A stretch of DNA of 64,000 bases from assembly GCA_037951165.1 (NCBI GenBank), contig JBBDHG010000011.1:4243001-4307000 (forward strand). Direction: 5' to 3'. Shown one piece after another: positions 37,406-51,445 of this stretch. The DNA is from Lophius americanus. Lineage: Eukaryota > Chordata > Actinopteri > Lophiiformes > Lophiidae. Positions within the stretch are counted from its first letter, which is position 1. Every line of letters starts with the position of its first letter. Under the pieces are notes generated by a model. The model was not told the DNA's origin and ran no database searches. It saw only the letters and a list, made by a program, of their open reading frames with translations. The position numbers and the translations under genes are program-made.

Positions 37406-40089
37406 TACTACCCAATGGCAGCATATATGCTAAAAAGTAAGGGGCTAAGGATGGGGCCTTGGGGAACACCAAAGGTCAAAGGTCCCACCAAGGGTGAGGC
37501 ATAAACCATGGACAGTACTATTTTATAAGTCGGATTTTTTTAAGCATTATAAAGCATGTAATGACTTATTTGACAAAATGTTGTAGCTTGATACAATCAA
37601 TGGTCAAACTTTTTAAAAAACACCTTTACAACATTTTGGTTGAGCTAATTTATTTAAAACTGACTAATCGCCATGATAGTCACAATTTCACCATGAAATA
37701 ATTAATGTATCGGATTTTTTTTTTCTGTTAAAAACATGATTGTCCCTCAAGTTGTAAATTGTATTGTAAATTAAGAGTGTCTAAGATATTAAATTAATAA
37801 ATGTACCAAAGAATATCCCAAAACAAAATTTTCCATTTTATATTTCTCATGTTGAGGTAATTAAAGGGTTAAGTAGCTATGATCGATGGAGGTTAACTAG
37901 CTATAATTGTGTTTGAAGTAGTTTTTAGTATGTGAGTGTGTCTGTGAATGTATGTGTGTGTGTGTGTGTTTCGTATTGCCTTCCGTACTCAAAAGTGTAG
38001 CCTTGAAAAGTGTCATGAAGCTTCAAAGGCAAAGGGATTACAGTTTTTCTATCCCATAATTAATATGACCGAGGAGAGAGTGAGAGCACCTGAAAACTGG
38101 ACAGAGCCATCAGTATCCTGCTGAGGCATGAGAGCACCCCAATACCCATAATGCACCTCAAGCCAGCTCTATCAAAAACACAATGCCATGTTATCCATGT
38201 CTTCATTGAATGGCCTCATCTCCCTCTCTCTCTTCTTCTCCGCCAACAAATATATCCAAATGTCTCTTTAAAGGACAAAATCAATAAACACATGTTTTGG
38301 CCCTAAAGAAAGTTTCTCTGTCCCGTTGCTACTTTAAATGTATTCCCGGGGAAATTTTTGATGTGTTTTGTGACCTCTAACCCTCCTGGGTCATTTTCAA
38401 TTCCCACCAAATGATACAAAATGAGGCACCTTGAATCCTGATCATCTTCTTTTTCAGTTTCTTAAGTTGACATCTGCTACTCATCTGCAAGGCCAGCTAA
38501 AAACAATGTTTAGTCATTATGTGGCGTGTTTTGATATACCCTTGCATCAATGTTATATGAAAACTAACATTTTAAGGACATTTCTAAACATACAATCACC
38601 GTTCCTGGAATCTTAAATAAACAGTTTTGGTTTGTTTTTTATTACACAAATTGCTCTGTATATTATAAAGGAAATATTTTCTCCTCTAGTTATCTCATGC
38701 CAGAATACAGGTGAAAGGTTACATTGCTTTCAGAGGGAATGCTGATTCAAAATTGCCAGCAGTTGTTTTGGAGAAATCCCTTGTTGCTTTGAAGTCTGCA
38801 CCCCACTGAGTGTCCTAACTTTGACACAGAGAGCCATGGCTGTGGCTATTTATACATCTTGTGGGAGAATAGGTTTCCCCCATATAGCAGACTTCTTTCC
38901 TCCCCCCTTTATTTCTTTGAGGCTATCCCTACAATCAAGCGTTGAGACACAAGTTGGACTAGGTTAGCCTAATAATAAAGATATGTACAAAGCCGTAGCG
39001 TCTTAGTGAATCGTAAACACTCCCGTTTTATGTTATGTGCTGCATCCTCTCCGACTTTGATATAGCGAGGTACCGGGGTCACAGTCGGAGAGTCCAAACC
39101 AATGCATCTCTTACAATTCTCAGTCTATTGATTCTCCCGCTGAAATTTATGTTGCTTTTCAGTGGGACCCCCTGCTGCGGCCCTCACTACCTCCTCCGCA
39201 GGAGGGTCACAGTGACACAAGAGTGCTGGGCCAGATGCCGAGTGATCCCCTCCGATGCACCTTCACTTCCAAAAGCCACATCCATTGCCACTATTGGACA
39301 ATCAGCCCAGACCTTATTGAAATACCACACACCAAACCTGAATCACCAGCATTGCCTGCTCTCCTGCTCGCATTTTTATTTATTTTTTTATTCTATCAAC
39401 AACAGGAATTGTAAATCTCTGTAGCAAATGCTTGGAGAGAAAAAAAGATCTGAGGAAAAACTGGGAACGATGAAGTGGGAGAAAAGAGAAAGAAAGGAAG
39501 AGAAAAACACAAGTGGAGAACAAAACAACCCAGCTGGTCCACCTTTGCCACTGGAAGCCAGGGAAGTCACCCGATGTTTTTGTGAGGGTGCGTGTGAACA
39601 AAATGCTCTTTGAAGTTGGGTTACTGCACTGTACTGTGGCATCACTAGGGCCACTACTAAGCCCCTGCAAAAATGTGCTGGGTGATTATAGAAAATGCTA
39701 TAGAATCCAGTCATAAATCAACTAAATTTTCATGCAAATGGCCTCCTCCGTGGGGCATTTATGTTGTGTGTGTATAGCAGCGTCAATGGCGCATAAAAGG
39801 CACATTTTGGCTCTTAAAAGAGAAATCATTGAAACATCACAGTCCAAAAGCACACAGAACCTTCAAGGTCAAACACTGCGAAATAATGTAACACTGACAC
39901 ACAGAGCGAAACACACACACAAACACACAATTGGGAGGTACAACAAGACTGGAGAGTCGTTAAGGCTTTTATCTTGTGGTTGAAGGAGAAAGATCCACCC
40001 GACATCCCAGAGGGTACTGATCCATCACAGCCTGACTGGTTCAAACTGTTTGTGCCGGATTCCACATCTATCACCATCCGATGGAGCAC
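37406..40089. other. unassigned DNA; (GT)n at 37953-37969
   Basis: No gene recognised. 37440-37500 (GGGGCTAAGGATGGGGCC) may be further retroposon debris. The 129-codon plus frame at 39035-39424 has no known relative. Confidence 0.3.
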
Positions 40090-40800
40090 TGTGTCCAACC
40101 ATAGCCCCTAAAAAAAAAGGAGAGCACTATCAATTAGGGCATGGCGAAATAGATTCACACCACTTGATTTATAGTGCCAGACTAATTACACCAGTGTTTT
40201 TTGCCTGATGCAGGCGGAGCTGAGACTTAGGCTCATACTTAAGGAGGTTATTGTCTTAGGGTAAAATGACAGGCAGGGAAATAGACTAGTGCTGGAAGTT
40301 TCCTTTTTTTTAAATGCTCATAGAAATGCCAAGAAAGCCACTTTGATGTTTTGAAGGAAAGCGAAAATACCTCACATGTAGTCAACCCTAATATTTTTAA
40401 GTTCACAGCTCATGGAAGACTTCATGATTGCGGTAGTTCCATTTTATTCCCCTGCCATTTTTAGAAAGAAGGACCATGTCTGACACACTGCAACCATTAA
40501 CAAAACCACAGCAGAACACTTTCATTTTCATTGATGTCTTTTTTTATGCAGAAGAGTAGATTATGTCATTTCCTTAAATGTTGCCACCAGCCTATACCTC
40601 AGGGGAAGATAGGAGGCTTAACAATAGGTACAAGCTCCTGGCAGAGGGCTGGGGCACGCTGCACCTCATGAATATCATTAGCTGTGAGCTGAATTTGTAT
40701 TACTTAGGGATTACATCTAACCCTGTAAATGCAACCTGATTGTGATTGCAAGCTGAAAATATATAATAACATAATCATATGTAAAGCAAATGTAAAAATA
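40090..40800. promoter_or_regulatory. candidate conserved non-coding elements (40120-40270 and 40570-40760)
   Basis: Non-repetitive stretches with CCAGACTAATTACACC (40181) and CTCATGAATATCATTAGC (40667). By eye only. Confidence 0.25.
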
Positions 40801-43800
40801 CAAATCACGTCGTGGCATTAAAACCATCCCAGTTGGTTGGTTCCTGTAAAGGAAGCAGGGAGTCTTCCCCCCCTCGCAGGGCCATTTATATAGAGCAATT
40901 CATCGCAGTACGGAATGTAAATGCACATAATGAAACACAACTAGGTGCTAAATACACATGTGAGATGTTTTTATTGCTTCAGTACAAACAACCATAGCGT
41001 TTGACTCCTGTTCAGGTAAGTAGCAGCAAAAAAACAAAGCTCTGTGCTCCTTAATTCCACAATAAAATGCTCAAGATGGCTTTTACAACTTAATCTATCC
41101 ACACATAATCATACACCTTCAACATTTCCTCTCTGGTATTTAACAGTTTGTAATCAACGCCATTAGGGAACAATTGATTCTGTTTTTCAGACAACCTGTA
41201 TACTTTTAAGAGGCATCCTCACTGAAGACTCTCTTATGTTATGGGATGCACAGATCCACTTTTTGTTTGACAAAGTACACAGCAAAACCAGCAGTGTGTG
41301 AATTCCACACCCCTAAGCTTCTAGTCAACACTTTTGAAATGATTTGATGGGTCATAGAGTTAGAACTGCACTCTTGAAAGTGTTAAATATTTAACATTCA
41401 GACATAGTTGCAGTAATTCTCAAAATATTAAAGGTTTAACGCCGGTCAACACAGGTTAGTGTTGAGTCTACGCAGCACTAGTGCGTAGTGTCAAAGGTCA
41501 ATATCTCAAACTCAAAGATATCATAGAATCGTCATCGCCTTCGCCACAGATCCTTCGTCTTAGAGCGATGACTCAAAAACGACTTCATGGATCATTTCTG
41601 TGTTAAAATGAAACGTTTGAGAATGAAAGTCAACTCTGAAGATCTTCACTCTTTTAACTTCAACCTTCTGTGTATGAGTCCTCACATTTGAGTATTAGCT
41701 GGTAAGAGTTCTCCATAATAATAATGCAATGTACTTAACAACATGTTTTATTTCCGCCCGATGATATATGCTTTGAAGCTGAAGTCTTAAATTCCGTGCA
41801 GCAGGCATCTGATGTTTTTCCATGTTGAAATGCAGCTTTGGTAGTATATACATTATCAGTGAGTTTTTGACGGCTGGGAATCTCAAATTTTATCTCTAGC
41901 GCACTGGAAAATCCCATATAATCTTCAACCAATAAGAGCAATATCCTGGTAAGCACTTCTCTTATTTTTGTAAGCCGTGGGTTTGTCTTTGACATGTTCT
42001 ACTCCTTCCCCAGTGCTTGCTGCAAAGTTTGTAGTTAGCAGCTAGCATTAGCGACCCTTCTCTAACTCTTCGGTTTAAGTTAACCCTTGAAGAAAGGAAA
42101 ACAAAAACACAATGGAAAAATGATTTCTTTGCATCTTTTATTCATGATGCATTTACTTTGCTCATTTAACAGAAGTTAATGTCACGTTACCGTTAAGCGG
42201 AATTATTGTCCGAGAGTTGTGTCATTGCCTTAAAGTAGCATCATCTTATGAGCGAACAACTTCATATCGGCACCGGGTATCAGTCCATCTCTTCTTGGGT
42301 TTTTACTTAAGTAGCTATACAAAGAAGTCGTATGACATCTTTTTTTTTCAGCAGGAGACTTCCGGCAGTAGCAGAGGTGGCAGAATATGGGTGTCAGGTT
42401 GGGAATTCAGACATATTTTCTATCAATGAGCCTCATGGGATTTCACAGCCTCACTTAAGACACTCTTCACTTCCCTGTAGGTGCTATATCTAAGATGAGA
42501 GATTGCTGTGATGGCATCGAGACTTTAGATGCCATGATGACAAGCAAGCAGTATTTCAGAAGGCGTCAGTAGGGAGAGACATTTTGCGTCCGACTATTGA
42601 TAGTGATGATGCCTTGACTGACAAATGATGTTATTGTTAGTCATTAAACATATACAAACTGCTATCGCCGCTTTCAAATCAACCATTGAACCCTCGACGT
42701 GGAAGTTATCACTCACGTTTCCCTATAATCCATTAATTATAACCATTTTTATCGTTTGTCAAACATCTAAAAAAACCAAAAACCTTTTAGAGAGATTTCT
42801 GTTCAAGCACAGCATGAGGGAGCAATTATATATCATCGTGTGCATAAAATGATAAATGGATGCCTTTATTTTTTATTCTCTGTAAACCAGGCAGGATTGC
42901 TGTTACTCATAAACTGTTCAAAAAGAATTAACCACCAAATACATCCATTTGCAAAGTCTATCAGAAACCTTCAACAATACAGTTTCCTTATCCAGAATTA
43001 ATTTCTTTAGCTGTTATGACGGTTTGGATTAAAGACCTGTCCCTGACACTGACACCAGGTTCCACTCTGATTGAATGTGAGAGGTGCTGATCAACCCCCA
43101 ATTAAGGCCAACCGATTAGGACGTAGGTGTCACTTCAGAGCTTAACTGGAGGCGAAACGCCACACTCCTCCTCCAGCGAGATGAAAGAATGTTCTGCTTG
43201 ATATGAAACCTCCTAAACACTCTGACGGATGTGATCAACCAACCCCCCCAAAGACACCAAGTGACAACAGATGATGTGCTCAGGTGCGCAACATCGTACC
43301 GTTCAGGGTGCTTTACACTGCAACTCCTCATCTGAGGTTGATTTCAAAGTCAATGCTAGTCTGCAGCTCGACAGATTTCCTGCCCATTTGGATATGCGGC
43401 GAAGTCACGGGTGTCTTGGATGCACAGGTGATAATAAGGCCTTAATTGGCGTGCTGGTTCTGCTTGTCCCTCTCAATGTCACATATCCGGATAAATGTGG
43501 TAAATATCAGCCCGTAGTTGGAATAATGCCACTTTATCTGGTTTTGTCAGACCAAGGTCTTGGTCACATGAAGTGGGTGGAAGATGAAAGGTGTAGTTTT
43601 TAACATTTGTGACTTGTAAAGCCAGTGTTGCTGCATAATCACCAGGTTAATACTATTTGAATGATTCAAGTTGGAAACTCTTGGATTAGAAAGAAATCTG
43701 AAATGCATATTTTTGCATGCAAGATGCAAAGACTTTTTAAGAGGCGAGACAGCTTCTTTGAGGCTAATTAGCATTTACGACATAGACGGATGATCATAGC

Positions 43801-45389
43801 CCACAAGTTTTGTTCAACAGTAACATCATGGAAATAGAAAAACAATTTTCCAAAAAGACATGAAACATCAAAAATGTGAATGGAGCCACGCAAAGTCATG
43901 TGACACTTTATTTCTATTTCCAAGTCTGCTTCTTTTGATCAAACACTTATTTTACAGCAAACAATTTGCATTACATTATTTCTATTATTCAGCTGTAATA
44001 CCATGTTATTATACAGTAATAATTGTCGTATCGATACAAAAACCCATTTCTCTAATGTTTGCGTTTTTTGTGACACTTTTATGTCACAAATATCAATAAA
44101 GCAATTCCCCAAATACGGTTCGATTTAGGAATATTTGCTTCTATCCTTCCTCTTACCGCCAACCATACCGGCAGCACCTCGTCTGGCTATGACTCTTCAA
44201 TTCAGTCTCACATGTCATGTATCACATGTAGATCTCCACATACGCTGTGGAAGGAGACTCTGCCGCAGTGATCGTCTGGCTACTGTCCAATCCTCAGCTG
44301 AATAAACGCAGGGGCCATTTGTAGGTTGGCAGCCATTGAGATGTTTGTCTTTCAGAGCAATCCACTTCCCACCCTTTACTCCAGTTGACCCCTTCCCTCT
44401 CAGACACAAAGGTGAAAAGACGGCAAGAGCTCGCAGTCGCCACAAGTCACTGGTATCTCCAGGAATGGTGCAGCTGAAGAGAGCAGACTTGAACTTCGTG
44501 CGTTTCACCTGTTTAAAATTGGGACAGAACTGATGAGTGAGGAAATGTCAAACTTTAGAGACCGTTATATGAAAAGGATCAAATCAAATAGGATGAGAGA
44601 CATTTCTATTCCACGATTAATCAATGTGATAGCAAATCCCATTTGCAAACTGGGACAGAGATTAGAAGAAAAAGCAAATATTGATATTCAGGTTAACGAT
44701 GTAATTACACATAATGAATCTAGGTATTTGAATATAATCTAATCATCAAATGCTAACTATAGTGGTCTCAAATCTGTCCTCTAAAAATAAAAAGAGTGTT
44801 TTCCCAGTGTGGTTCTTTCTTCTTCTTTTCTTTTGAGGAATGACGTTTTTGTACCACACACGTAATTTGGTGGTTTGGGTGGATGGTGGTCTTAGGGAGG
44901 GTCTGACAGTGACTAACCGTTAAGACATAAATGCAATTGGCATTTGCCTGTGAACAAAAATAAGGATGCATGGCAACTACACTTAATCGTGTAATTAAGT
45001 TGTACGGGAAAATGGTTGGTTGACTGACCACTTAAAACAGTTGGAAATAAGAAACAGCAAAAACAAAAAAAACAACCCTCATAAGTATCAGTTATTCTCC
45101 TACACCAACTGCTAAACTATGATGACAAACTGGTTAGCATTAGCATATTAGCATTGTCATTAAGAGCATATGAGCGTAGGTATTAGGATTAGTGATTTCA
45201 GCATTTAGCTGTAATCACTAATACAGGCGCTATGAGCAGTTCTATTGGCTACTACCTCTTAGGGTAGAAACATGGTCCAGGCAGCTATTTAGACCTCAAA
45301 AACCATCCTTGGCCCCTTGGTACAAACCAATGAACGTATTCATCGTGTGCTTTAATCCGCCGGCGTTGGCAACAAATGTCTGGTTTTAA
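40801..45389. other. unassigned DNA; possible MITE about 41330-41480, CNE-like 43010-43180
   Basis: No gene recognised. 41360-41480 has words such as AAAGTGTTAAATATTTAAC and AGTGTTGAGTCTACGC, typical of short fish DNA elements, but I find no clear ends. 43010-43180 is non-repetitive and GC-balanced. Repeated TTAGCATTAGCATATTAGC lies at 45133. Confidence 0.3.
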
Positions 45390-45640
45390 GGGGCGATGTG
45401 ATGGTTCTGATATAATTATCATATTGTTATACACAGTACATAAATGCGGGCTAACAATGTGAAAGTAATTCTGAACATTTGACCCATCCCTGAGGAGCAG
45501 CCCTTGTTAAACACCTTATGTCACGTAGACTGCAGGGGCTGGGATCGAACTGCTGAACTTCTAACTGGGGTATGACCGCTCTACCTGCTGAGGTATCCTA
45601 TTGGCCAGTCACGTCATATACCAGAATGTTTCTATGACCG
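45390..45640 (+). repeat. degenerate fish interspersed repeat with a tRNA-like block
   Basis: CATTTGACCCATCCCTGAGG (45476) is followed by GGGATCGAACTGC (45541, B-box-like) and CGCTCTACCTGCTGAGGTA (45578). This word order is common in fish repeats. It has no cloverleaf, so it is not a tRNA gene. Confidence 0.45.
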
Positions 45641-46599
45641 CTAAGAGAAATGTGTACTGTTGTACCAAGGAGTAGGAGAGAAGACGAAGTCTCATAAATA
45701 TGGCTTCCGTGTGAAGTGGTGCTTAGCTTTAATCCTCTTCGTCGTGTTTGCGTACTTGGTTGAACCACGCATCTACCTTATGGCTTGCTTGAAATTTAAC
45801 CAAGAACGTGATGGACCATCTGTGATTAGTAAAACAAGTTTATATATGGCTTAAAATGTAAAAAATGAAGAAAGACTTTTGTAGAAACTAATTATGAGCT
45901 GCGGACGTTGAAGGCCATTTGTGGAACTCTAACCATGAGTTTTTGAGGAGATATATGCCACCTACCATTTTATGGTAGATTTAGAGTGTCTAGGATATTA
46001 AATGAATAAATGCCCCAAAGAAATTAAACATTCAAAGAAATACTTTCAAAACTTTTTTTTTTCTTGGCCAGGATATTGAAAGGTTAACACAGGTGCGCCT
46101 TTACCTGCCCCTCCTTCCTGCAGTAATGCATTGGAGGTATTATGGAGTGTCTGCGTTGTTCTGCCCCAGAGAGCAGTGGAGGTAGTGACAGACGCAAATC
46201 TGACATCTGTAAGCACAAGGCAGAAAGGCATGATGGGGGTGTGAAGTTCTGATGCCGCATTGTGTGTGTGTATGTGTGTGTGTAAGTGCTGCACACAGAC
46301 TTGAATACAGCTAGTAGCTTTTATCATCTATCTAAAGAAGAAGAAAATCAACCAAAATCGTTTTCAAATTTGTGAGGCTGTGTGAGTCCAAGAGTGCCTG
46401 ACCTTCTGAACAGAGGACGAAATCAGCTGCCATGTGACTGAGGAGGTAAATCACTGTTTTTTGTTCAAATCGCTGGTCAATGCATGAATGAGACGTCACA
46501 CCAGACACTGTCGTGCAAAACGTCAGAGGTGGAATTCGACCTCCGTATCCTTGTCTAGTTAGTTTTTGTCCATTTTTGTTTTATCTAATTGTATTGTTT
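45641..46599. other. unassigned DNA; (GT)n at 46259-46283
   Basis: No gene recognised. Confidence 0.35.
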
Positions 46600-46840
46600 G
46601 TTTCTATACGTTTATTAATATTGTACTATGTGTTTATCTTGTTGTATTATATGTATTATATGTAAATGATAAAGGTTTTGTTTTAAAATATGGTGCAACT
46701 CAGCAAAGGCCTAATCAGGGATACGCATTGCAAATTATCTACGGCTAAATGTCCTTTGTAGAGCGCAACGGTTCATTTTATCAAAATATGATGCCTTCAT
46801 GTACCGTCCCTGTCAAATAAACTAATAAAATGAAGCAAAG
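46600..46840 (+). mobile_element. 3' tail of a fish L1-type LINE, second copy
   Basis: It ends TACCGTCCCTGTCAAATAAACTAATAAAATG, sharing GTCCCTGTCAAATAA with the tail at 18038, and is preceded by T-rich 3' UTR-like sequence. 5'-truncated, no coding part. Confidence 0.55.
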
Positions 46841-47099
46841 CTTAAAAGAAAAACTGCTTTAAAGACATTGTCCTATTAGGCATTCATAGTGGGGCTCTTG
46901 TTTGGATTTCGTCTTTCAGAGACAGAAAGGCAAGTGTGGTCCACTGTTTCTGTCAGTCTCAACAAGTAACAATGATACCATGATGCAACAGGAGTGCTTC
47001 CTGTGAATGTGAAATGCACTGCTGAATCACCAGTGGAGCGCCTCAATGGTCCGCCACGCATCACAACAGCCAGGACAGGCTCAGTATTAACATTTCCTT
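46841..47099. other. short unassigned stretch
   Basis: No feature recognised. Confidence 0.4.
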
Positions 47100-47420
47100 T
47101 TGACACATTGCAAAAGGTTTTCTTTAACCCACGGTGGTTGAATGGGAATCAGCGGATAATAAGAAATTAAAACGTGAAGAGGACACAGGGGAAAGAGTGA
47201 GGGAGAAAGCCAAATCCTAGCCCGAGGGCTTAATGTTAGAACACAATGGCCGCTGAGGCAGTAAAGGAGTCAGCATTTCTTATTCGCCCCCTCCCCTAGT
47301 GCCACCTGCATTACAATTAACCTCATGGCAACCTTGAGGTCTCTGATTAGTGATGGCCTATTGTCTCCAAGCCATTAATACTTGGCCCCCACTCTGCCCT
47401 CAGCGCACCGACAACAACAA
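47100..47420. promoter_or_regulatory. candidate conserved non-coding element
   Basis: A non-repetitive, GC-balanced stretch with GCATTACAATTAACCTCATG (47308), CTGATTAGTGATGG and AAGCCATTAATACTTGG (47369). It resembles deep CNEs by texture; conservation is untested. Confidence 0.33.
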
Positions 47421-50400
47421 ATCAAACCCAGTTTCCGGCAGCGTTTTTTTTTTACTGCAGAGAGCCGCCTTCTAATATGGGATGGCCAACTCAGCAATGG
47501 GATGCAAAGAACTGCTGTAGGTAAGCCGAGGCCGGGTCATAGCCATAACAAGTTTTTTCTTTTTCCCCAAATGACATCTGTTTTTTTTTTCCCCCAATTC
47601 AAAATATTTGCAGAAAAGAACTAACACATGGGCAAAAACTGGAAGAATGAAAGGAAATTCTGCTTCCGCTAGCCTCAGTGATCATTATAACAACATTGTA
47701 AAAAGCAAAATAATGGAAAAATGTCAAAATTTTGTCTCAGTAGAAATCCAGAGAAATGGCGGCGTCCAAAGAATTAAAAGCACGGCAGATGTTGGGTACC
47801 CCTCGTGGAATAAACCGACAAATTAAACATAATATCACCTCATGCACTGGAGTGCAATCACTGTTTCTCTCCGGGGAGCTGTTATATTATGTGTTTCTGC
47901 CACAGTTTAAATCTCAAGAACTAGAAACTAATGCACTGCAGACAGGGTTGGCCCGCAGAGAGGGTACACTTAGGAGCTCTGGGGGCTTGGCGGCTCCATG
48001 CAGAAGCAGACACTGTTTCTATTTGTATCAAGTTTAAAAATCAGCTATAAGAGGTTATATCTGATATCCTCGTGGAGGTAAACATGGAATCTACGCCGCA
48101 GTATTTCCTCCCGCTCTGCTGCCTGCGCCGACTTATATCACACATCGCAGCTGTGACAAGGCAAAACTATTCACGCGGAATTAATAATAAGACGAGATGC
48201 AATATTTACGCACAAGACGGGAAGATTATTAATTTCCTCGTCTTTAAAATTGCCACGTATTATTTGAAGATGAATCATAATTAGTGAATAATTGCTTGAA
48301 AACATTATACGTGACATCATCAAAACAAACAGGAATCACACGTGTGATGTGATTCCTACCTATCACTCTAATGACAAGGAAACTTCATCATTTCTGTCTC
48401 TGCAACTTACAGGTTTTTATTGACAGTGTCAGATTTGTGTGATGAAACTGTTAACGTTGAAAAGGATGAACTCATTACAATAATGCAATACAATTATTGC
48501 AATTACTCTCTTGTGATTATTGTAAATACTGAATGTTCAGTATTCGTGTGTAATAATAGTAATAGTGATGAACGATGTGAAATTCTAAATGTGTTAATAA
48601 AGTTTCTCCTTTTAAAGGTTACATTTTAAATTATGTTGGAAAAATAAAAGCATAATTAATGTTAGTGATAGAATCATTTTAACAGTTGTGTTGTTTTTTT
48701 CTTTTAAATGATTTTTTTGGGTCAGGAGGGGTCATGTGACCTGCCGTTCAAACTGTGGCCACTACCACTACCTACCAATGCTGGATAGTCAGAAATACGG
48801 AATGTGTGTTTAGCCTCTATAGCACCTAAATGAAGATAAAATCTTGGTCCAGGATGATATCTGGATAATTCTCAATACAAAAAGCATCTGTGATAAAAGG
48901 GTAATAATTATCATTACCCTTTTATCATCGTCTTTTATCTTTGTACTGCTTTTTGTTGCATTATGGGATGCCAACTTTGTTTTTTTATAGCTTTTATTTT
49001 GGGTTTTGATGTAACATTGTTTTTTTTTGTGGTCTTTTGTTTTCCTTTTTTGGGGATGTGATTTAATCTTTTATCACTTTTATTGCCTTATGATCTTCGT
49101 TCCCTTTTATATTAATGGACTGTTATTTTGACTCACACACGTTATTTTTTTTTATCATCTTTAAATGTTTTATCCCTATTTTTGCATATTTTTTTGGCCT
49201 TCTGATTTTTCCTTCTGTTATTATTTTAAGCCAAATAATTGTTTTTTGTTTTTCTTCAAAGACATGTTTTTGTTCTGCTTCCAGATTTTCTCTCGTCTGT
49301 CAAAGCACTTTGCATTGTTTTTATATAAATGAAAGTCATTACTGTACCTGCTTTTAACGGTAAATGCATGACTAGTGATGTCAACAGGCACACGCAAGAA
49401 CAGCCAGTTAAAGGGTTAATGGAAAGTCTTTCAACAGTTCTAGAAACAATGGCAATAAAAAACAACTTTCTTTATTCCATTATTATTGCAACATTATTAC
49501 GATGTAACAGTCCTCTGTTGAGGAAGCTGAATCTGTAAAAGAGGGATAAGGAGGGCTGCATTGGTGGTGACCTGCCTTTTTAAATAAAGTGTTGTTTAAC
49601 TTCTGCACAAACAAGAGGGATTATAAGTACCTGCAGCTTTTTACTCTGTTATTGCTTACTAGAATTCTGTGGTTGGAAATGAGCATTTTTAGATCCACTA
49701 CTAGATTGATTTGTTTGTTGGCGCTGATGGTCGTTCCAGCTCCAAAGTGAGGAAGGGGAGGAAACGTGAATAAAGATTTTCTTAAGATTTTTGCGTCTCT
49801 CTCTTTCTCTCTGACTGGAAGCTCAACATTATTAAATAGAAACTTAGATTTCCAGATACTGTATTCAAAAAGGCCCATTTCTTGAGAATAAACTGACAAA
49901 CTTATAGATTCACCTGAGCACATTGTCTGTGGTTGTTGAATCTTCATCGAGGTCAACGTGAAGCTTGAGAATGTGAAAAAGGAGATTACAGAGATTCACA
50001 GCTTGTTTTTGTTTTCATCACGAGGAGAAGAACCCATTAGGCATTAAATTCAGTCTGGCACAGGTGTGTGTCTCCGTCCAGCCAAGCAAAACAACAGTTA
50101 GACCACTTATGGATGGTCCAGTGTGCAGGTGGCAGACAAACTTCTGGGGCACACCTGCCAGCTGATTCAACCATTAGACTACGCACCACACTGTCTAGAA
50201 GACCAGTCTCCAGAGGATATCGCTCGCCGTGCAGGTGCAGAGGCTGAGGAACCGGGTTAGGGTTCACTCCACATTAAGGAATTGCATTCTTGGAAAAATC
50301 CTTTCGTCATCTGTGGATGAAACAACTTGATGCTTATTTTCAATATCAGAAAGAAGGGCAGCTCCTACCTCCACCGAAGATGCAAAACCTTTCCTGAATG

Positions 50401-51129
50401 TGTGCCATGATCCAGATCATCTCATTTCTCCCCCATTCCAAGGGTCAACACTCAAAATATCTTAGAAATCTCTTTGGAGATAATTTTTTTTATATTCTGC
50501 TGAAAATCAACCTCAACACATAAGAGATAAATGTGAATAGAAATGTCAAAAATGTGTATTAGGATGTTTTTACTTGGCCTAAACATCATATATTGGTTTT
50601 GGATTTCAGCTCTGACGTGAAAATGGCTGTGAAAAGCTCTGATACTAATCTAAAAGTTTGTGTTTTCCAACGACAAATAATAAAAAAGTTGTAGTCTCCA
50701 GCAACCATTACACACCTGAGCATAATCCAACTGTCCCGCTTTAACTCCACGCCTATGAACAAGATTCAGAGCAGCAGATATATAAAAGTGTTCAAATCCC
50801 ATCCCTACGACCGAATACCACATGGTTTTAATTAATAAAGCTGATCCTATGTACAATTTGAAAGAATCTCTTTCATCATTTTCAAAGCTATAATATTTCA
50901 TTCATGCAAGATGAAAAGGGCGAAGCCCGACAGGGAATAGAAGAAAATGCGATAAATTATATTTTGCATCCTGGAAAGCTTGTCTGGATTAAACTTTAAA
51001 TAACAGATGATTTTTGAAATGCAGCAGTAAATGAACCCTATAAACGTGGCGCGGAGCTGGAATCTGTGCAGGAATAAGAATAGCCCCAGTGTTACTTTGC
51101 ACGAAACTCATCAGTTTACACTCTAAGAA
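47421..51129. other. unassigned, T-rich in 48950-49320; no gene recognised
   Basis: Chance open frames only. 48940-49320 is strongly T-rich on the plus strand. A short palindrome in it is listed separately. Confidence 0.33.
48892..48926. repeat. short palindrome, ~17-bp arms
   Basis: GATAAAAGGGTAATAAT pairs with ATCATTACCCTTTTATC except for one base near the centre. It could form a hairpin in RNA of either strand. Confidence 0.85.
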
Positions 51130-51445
51130 ATAAAACACCACATTTACCTAACTTAGTTGTGTCAACTGGTCCAACAAACAAAGGATGAATGAAAGGGGAA
51201 AATATTTAAAAAAAACGAATTATTATTACTAAATACCATTAATCAGATGCCAGCGCACAAGTTACTCAAATACAAAATCATACAGCAATGGTGAATTTAA
51301 TAAACAAAGTTATACAATACAATTAAATGGCATGTACCAAAAAACACGTATGTTGAATTAAGTAAACACAATTATGTAATCCAAAACCTGTTACTTTTAA
51401 ATAAATGCAATGAAACTCCCTTGTTTTAATTGTCAGAGATGCAAC
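51130..51445 (+). repeat. interspersed element, copy 2 (pair with 28870-29125)
   Basis: It begins near ACTCTAAGAAATAAAACACC, has AAGTAAACACAATTATGTAA (51360) and ends CAATGAAACTCCC, GTTTTAATTGTCAGAG, ATGCAAC. Same orientation as copy 1. Confidence 0.6.

Noticed and set aside
39035..39424. 129-codon plus-strand frame
   Set aside because: Low-complexity, unfamiliar composition; overlapping frames on both strands suggest a chance opening.
45535..45600. Possible tRNA gene
   Set aside because: Only a B-box-like word is present; no acceptor stem or anticodon arm can be paired.
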